From assembly GCA_016197225.1 (NCBI GenBank), contig JACPWC010000114.1:106016-170015 (forward strand): DNA of 64,000 bases, in the 5' to 3' direction. The notes below the pieces were generated by a model. It saw only the letters and a program-made list of their open reading frames with translations, searched no databases and was not told the DNA's origin. The position numbers and the translations under genes were made by a program. This DNA comes from Chloroflexota bacterium (lineage in GTDB: Bacteria > Chloroflexota > Anaerolineae > Anaerolineales > VGOW01). This document shows, one piece after another, positions 59,772 to 64,000 of this stretch; position 1 is the first letter of the stretch, and every line of letters starts with the position of its first letter.

Positions 59772-60701
59772 ATGCAGGCGAAATATCTGGTTAACTCCAG
59801 CGGTCGGCTGGAATTTGTGTTGACGCCGCCGGAGACGTACCCGCTGGGGTTGTTGTTCGTCGGCAGGCACGTCCCCGCCGAATACCGGCAAGACCGCCGC
59901 GACATTCTCGACCCTCTGGGGCTGACTCGTCGGGGCAACGGCGCGGTGATGCTGTCCATCATTGCCGCCATCGCCGGAGGTATTTCCAGCCAGTTTGAGA
60001 TTGAGCAACTGCTAGGACAGGCTGAACTGTTGAAAGCCAATCCAGAGAGCGACATCACACGGCGTTCCAGCGCCTACTTGCAAAGGGATGGCTTCTTAGC
60101 GGCGAAGAAACTCAACGTGCCGCTGGGCCGCACTGCCCACCGGGCTGAGGTCACAGCGTTGTCGCTGACCGAAAAAGGAGTAGTGCTGGCTCGTAAGTTG
60201 AGCATCGAACCGGTCGTAACTGACTACGAGCAGTTGGCCCGCAACCACCGCGCCGACGACTGGCCGGAACACACGGCGGCCTGCCTGCATACCATCAGCC
60301 ATGCCCGTTTGAGAGGCATTCCGGTTGAAGTCGCGCCCGTGCCGGTGGGCGTCAATTCGACCAGCCCGGATTTGATTTTTCGTGAGTCTGGTAGTGTCTA
60401 CGGGGTAGAAGTGCAGAGACGGGTGGAGAAGAGCCTGGTGGATAAGTTGCGGAGCAATGCCCGGTACAATGAGGTCGATAACGCAGAAACGGGACGTTGG
60501 GGCGGTTCTGTTTCGTCAGGCTTTGCCGCCGTCGTCGTTCTCAACGAGGAACAACGGCGAAAGTTGATTGAGTTGATTTACAGCGACACCCGGCTTGGCA
60601 TGGCTTGTGTCGTCACTGACTTGATGTACTTGCGAAGCGGTTATGCAAAGGGCCTACCATTCTGGGTGGAGCGAGGGAAGCGGAGGGGGTGGTGGGGTTA
60701 G
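59772..60701 (+). CDS. winged-helix plus PD-(D/E)XK-like nuclease protein
   Basis: 309 aa. ITRRSSAYLQRDGFL ... VTALSLTEKGVVLARKL is a winged helix of the replication-relaxation sort. The second half has SPDLIFRESGSVYGVEVQRRVEK with a downstream Lys, the D..ExQ..K pattern of a restriction-like nuclease. The overall plan copies that of the 50874-51932 protein, so the element carries two versions. It may act in plasmid DNA processing, conjugation or defence. Confidence 0.6.
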   Translation: MQAKYLVNSSGRLEFVLTPPETYPLGLLFVGRHVPAEYRQDRRDILDPLGLTRRGNGAVMLSIIAAIAGGISSQFEIEQLLGQAELLKANPESDITRRSSAYLQRDGFLAAKKLNVPLGRTAHRAEVTALSLTEKGVVLARKLSIEPVVTDYEQLARNHRADDWPEHTAACLHTISHARLRGIPVEVAPVPVGVNSTSPDLIFRESGSVYGVEVQRRVEKSLVDKLRSNARYNEVDNAETGRWGGSVSSGFAAVVVLNEEQRRKLIELIYSDTRLGMACVVTDLMYLRSGYAKGLPFWVERGKRRGWWG

Positions 60702-60760
60702 GGGCTAGAATGGCCCAGAGCAGGCTTGCAGTGAAGTGTATAATCTCTGCGTTAGGTATT

Positions 60761-63700
60761 ATGCGTCGCATTCATTGGGGTTGGGTTATCATTGCATTGA
60801 TCTTGGCTATGCTGGCTTACATTGCCAGTCGAGCCATATTTCAATGGGACAACTCCTTGGCAGCATTGTTTACCCTGGCCGTGGTGGTGGCCGTCGGGGT
60901 TGTCAACTTCATCGCGAATTTTCGACAGGCTTTCGAGAATGCCGAACCAGATGAGAGGTCTCCCCTTCACCCACAACCGCCAGACCCCAATGTCACTATC
61001 GCGACACCAGTCGATCGCGAGCCAGCATCACAACTTCCCGAGTTGTTCTCCGCCATCACCTTCTCTGTCTTAGGGCTGGTTGCCGAAAGCTTGGACATAG
61101 GTGACATTTCGGGCGATGCAGCTTCCCTTGCATACCAATCAGTATTAGCGCGCACCTACTGCGCTTTTGCGCGGAATTACCCCAGGCTCACTGCCAAGTG
61201 GTTCGATCCATCTTTCATCGTAGACCGTGCTACGCCTGAACTTGCGAAATTATTGACTCGGGTTTCACGACCTGATCCGATCTGGCTGGCAGAGCTATCC
61301 ATTGATCCGAGCAGGACTTCAGCATACGTAGACGCGCCGTTACCGGAATCTCTCGACGATCTCCATCTTCGAGCATCAGTTGATTTTCTCCGCTGGCTGG
61401 ACGCTGAGCTTAGAACTCACCCGGTTTTCCAATCGTTGTTCCATTCCCCGGAAAACTCGCCAAAGAATGGCCGCAATATCGATGAACTGGTTGCGGAGTT
61501 TGCCGGAGTAGCAGAAATTGCGCACGGGTATGAGAATGCACTGAGTCAGAAACAAGGCTTCTTTGTCGGGTCCTATACTGCGTTGAAGCTATACTGGCGA
61601 CAACCCGACTCGGTCTTACAGCGTGTGCAGACCCGAAGCTTCATGGGACGCGACTGGCTGAAGGAGCAGGTTGACTCATTTGTGAACGGCTCACGACGTC
61701 AATCGGGAGCGCTTGTGATTACAGGCGATGCAGGCACTGGAAAAACCGCATTCGCAGCCCATCTCGTGGAAACACGTGGCTACCCCTGTCTCTTTGCTGA
61801 TCAAGTTGGCGGCGAACTTCGGGTACGCGAGGCCATCCATTCATTATCTGTTCAGCTTATTGTACGTTATCGCCTTGAGCTATATACCGACCCCGAAGCG
61901 CTTCCAAATGACCCCATGCAATATGCCGATTTTCTTGAGAATCTTCTTCGGCATGCTGCCGCGCGTCTTACACGCGACGAGAAGATAGTCATTGTATGTG
62001 ACGGCCTAGATGAAGCCGGAACCGCTCCGGACGGCAACGTGTTCGGCCTGCCTCGCCAACTGCCGGATGGCGTCTACTTCATTCTGACCCGCCGACCGGC
62101 GCCAGCGATCAAGCTGAATATGGAACCTCCGCCGGTACTGATGGAACTTCGAGCTTTGGGCGAAGAGAATCTGGCAGATGTGCGCGCCTATCTGGCAAAC
62201 CAAGTGCGCACGTTACAGGGGATCGCTGACCAACTCGTAGTCCAAGGTTACAGTGAAAATGAGTTTGTCGAAATCCTTACCGAGAAGAGTGGCGGACTGT
62301 GGATCTATTTGAAATACGTGCTGGTCGAGATTGTGTCCAGACAGCGCTACCCTCTGATGCTTGAGAAACTTCCTTTTGGTTTGACTGAATATTACGCCCA
62401 ATATTGGGCAGACTGGCGATGGGGACTCAATGGGCGCGGCGAGGGACGAATCAAGTGGAAGGCCGTCTACGCGCCACTGCTGTGCATGTTGGCAGTAGCC
62501 CAGGAGCCGATGCCAGCCAAGCGTCTGGCTGAGTGGAACAGCCTAGAAGTTGATGAGTGTAAGTACTTGCTGTCAGAGAGCTGGCGACCGTTCCTGCGCG
62601 AGCAAGAAGGGCCCGATAACACCTATGTTTATGCACTCTACCACGCCAGCATGAGAGACTTCGTCCTCGGAAAGGCAGACCGATCCCGACTACAGAAAGA
62701 ACATGATTGGATCGTTCGGGATCTTGTCGAGGGCACAGCACAGGCGCACGAGCGGATTGTTGAATGGTATCGGGCACAGTGCGATGGCAACTGGCCGAGC
62801 TTGGTTGGCGATGACTATGCGCGCCAGTATTTGTCACTGCATCTTGTGGGTGCTGGCAACACCGACGACCTTTTCCGGTTGGTTGCGCTGGACTCGGGCT
62901 GGGCGAAGGCCCGATATAGAATTGAAGGCAGTTACGCCGGCTTCCTTAACGACCTGACATATGTCTGGCAATGGGCCGAGGAGGATAACCGCTTTGACCG
63001 CCAAATCCGGTGCGCTCTGATTGAAAGTAGCCTTCGCTCACTGGCAGAGACAATCCCATATTGGTGGTTGGACGATCTCGTCAAGCACAAAGCCTGGAGC
63101 TCAGCCCGGGCTCTAGGGCATGTGTCGCTTTTGGCTGACCTCACGCACAAACGCGATGCGCTAAGTGGTCTGATCCCTGTTCTACCGGTGGAACATTTGG
63201 ACGAAGCCTGGACCTTGTTCGAAAGCTTGAAATTGACTGATCTCTTGCATATAAGGTTTGCCTTAGAAAATCTCATTGATCGCGCGCCTGAGGAGTTGCA
63301 GAAGCGCATCTTAACCTGGTTACGTAACCAGCCGGACTACAACTACGATGCGTTGGGGCTACTGCGAAGGCTGGCTGGGAAAGCAACCTCCAGCCTTGAG
63401 CCAGCGTTTCTGGCAACAATCAATGAATTGGAGGCCAAGAAGAAAATAGTAGACGGCATGGTGATCGAGCTAGCCAAGCATGCCTCAGAGCTCACTCAAC
63501 GCCGTATTATCGCGCTAGTGTGTGAGTGGTGCGATACTCGCGATAGTGTCGGGCCGGCACATCTCTTGGGTAAACTGGTGGAGCATCTCTCTAATGGGTT
63601 GAAAGTCGAGGCGCTGCGAGCGGCACAGCGCTTGCGTTACGTGTTCGACCAGGCAGTTTCTATAAGCCTAATGGCCCCTCACCTCCCGGCACAGTTGCAG

Positions 63701-64000
63701 GAGCTGGCCTTAGAAGAAGCGCTCGACGCGGCCCAGCAGATGCAACCTGGACGCTACCGGGCTGAGGTATTTGGGCGACTCGCAAAGTTGTGGTCCGATC
63801 AGCAACGCGATAGGTTGCTATTCATAGCGCTCACCGACGCGTGGGCTGAGTCGCGACTCGAGATCCGAATCGATCTGCTACGAAAACTTGCTAAGGAGGT
63901 GCCAGGGCTACTCCTAGAAGCACTGGAGTCGGCCCGAAAGCTTCCCGATCCGGAAGCCCGCTTGCAGGAATTACGAAATCTTTCTAAAGAACTGTCACCT
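60761..64000 (+). CDS. membrane-anchored STAND (NACHT-like) NTPase, 5' part
   Basis: 1080 codons open to the window end. Two membrane helices come first (residues 7-23 and 30-47), a helical region (to ~300), then a P-loop NTPase: ITGDAGTGKT at 320-329 (Walker A, K328) and IVIVCDGLDEAG at 409-420 (Walker B with DGLDE, a NACHT hallmark). The rest, at least 550 residues, is helical repeat (HEAT/TPR-like). STAND proteins of this plan act as sensor switches, often in antiphage defence. The DNA has more AT-rich third positions than neighbours, which suggests a different origin. The C-terminus is not seen. TATAAT (60739-60744) lies 16 bp before the ATG. Confidence 0.8.
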   Translation, partial: MRRIHWGWVIIALILAMLAYIASRAIFQWDNSLAALFTLAVVVAVGVVNFIANFRQAFENAEPDERSPLHPQPPDPNVTIATPVDREPASQLPELFSAITFSVLGLVAESLDIGDISGDAASLAYQSVLARTYCAFARNYPRLTAKWFDPSFIVDRATPELAKLLTRVSRPDPIWLAELSIDPSRTSAYVDAPLPESLDDLHLRASVDFLRWLDAELRTHPVFQSLFHSPENSPKNGRNIDELVAEFAGVAEIAHGYENALSQKQGFFVGSYTALKLYWRQPDSVLQRVQTRSFMGRDWLKEQVDSFVNGSRRQSGALVITGDAGTGKTAFAAHLVETRGYPCLFADQVGGELRVREAIHSLSVQLIVRYRLELYTDPEALPNDPMQYADFLENLLRHAAARLTRDEKIVIVCDGLDEAGTAPDGNVFGLPRQLPDGVYFILTRRPAPAIKLNMEPPPVLMELRALGEENLADVRAYLANQVRTLQGIADQLVVQGYSENEFVEILTEKSGGLWIYLKYVLVEIVSRQRYPLMLEKLPFGLTEYYAQYWADWRWGLNGRGEGRIKWKAVYAPLLCMLAVAQEPMPAKRLAEWNSLEVDECKYLLSESWRPFLREQEGPDNTYVYALYHASMRDFVLGKADRSRLQKEHDWIVRDLVEGTAQAHERIVEWYRAQCDGNWPSLVGDDYARQYLSLHLVGAGNTDDLFRLVALDSGWAKARYRIEGSYAGFLNDLTYVWQWAEEDNRFDRQIRCALIESSLRSLAETIPYWWLDDLVKHKAWSSARALGHVSLLADLTHKRDALSGLIPVLPVEHLDEAWTLFESLKLTDLLHIRFALENLIDRAPEELQKRILTWLRNQPDYNYDALGLLRRLAGKATSSLEPAFLATINELEAKKKIVDGMVIELAKHASELTQRRIIALVCEWCDTRDSVGPAHLLGKLVEHLSNGLKVEALRAAQRLRYVFDQAVSISLMAPHLPAQLQELALEEALDAAQQMQPGRYRAEVFGRLAKLWSDQQRDRLLFIALTDAWAESRLEIRIDLLRKLAKEVPGLLLEALESARKLPDPEARLQELRNLSKELSP

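Noticed and set aside
49735..64000. Complete prophage
   Set aside because: No capsid, portal, terminase, tail or lysis gene is visible; plasmid-like partition and replication genes fit better.

Overview
The window is GC-rich bacterial DNA with single-copy housekeeping genes (dnaE, coaX, coaBC, pfkA, rnz, birA, two tRNAs). Gene content and the many short palindromic or low-complexity repeats between genes (and sometimes inside them) suggest a Chloroflexota (Anaerolineae-like) chromosome. That assignment is inference: there is no rRNA in the window. GTG/TTG starts, 1-17 bp gene overlaps and several apparently leaderless starts are typical of the stretch.

Layout. 1-7.5 kb: the 5' part of an M16 zinc peptidase gene, a CopD-like membrane protein, an HD-domain phosphohydrolase, RNase Z, a nucleotidyltransferase with a small partner gene, a HIT protein, then a minus-strand CoA operon (adenylate cyclase - coaX - methyltransferase - antitoxin - toxin - coaBC) in which a RelE/ParE-type toxin-antitoxin pair is wired in by overlapping start/stop codons. 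9.7-18.9 kb: an autoregulated MerR gene, dnaE (carrying an in-frame low-complexity insertion), pfkA, an FKBP isomerase, a glycosidase-like protein, a GNAT and a STAS protein. 18.9-22.8 kb: 3-hydroxybutyryl-CoA dehydrogenase and thiolase, HIT, biotin ligase, a small membrane protein and a strong bidirectional terminator.

22.8-28.5 kb holds a compact cluster: a lysine 2,3-aminomutase that keeps all the cysteines, the PLP lysine and both lysine-binding aspartates, two overlapping D-Ala-D-Ala-ligase-like ATP-grasp enzymes, a GNAT, and a third ATP-grasp gene with its own consensus promoter. A 51-codon leaderless ORF begins at the predicted transcription start of the operon. This looks like an undescribed beta-lysine ligation or modification pathway.

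33.0-49.4 kb is two giant paralogous exported proteins (2661 and 2722 aa), each with a signal peptide, a Thr/Pro-rich linker, an S8 subtilisin domain and five ~400-residue PQQ-like beta-propeller modules in the same order.

From tRNA-Asp (49735-49807) to the right edge the DNA looks like an integrated plasmid- or phage-like element: a ParM-like gene cut at the tRNA 3' end, overlapping small genes, an FtsK/HerA-type ATPase, a lambda O/P-like replication module (initiator gene containing six iteron-like dyad repeats, then a DnaA-domain-I/DnaC-like loader, then an SSB-like protein), an HNH nuclease, a winged-helix/nuclease protein and a membrane-anchored STAND NTPase running off the window. No integrase or right attachment site is visible.
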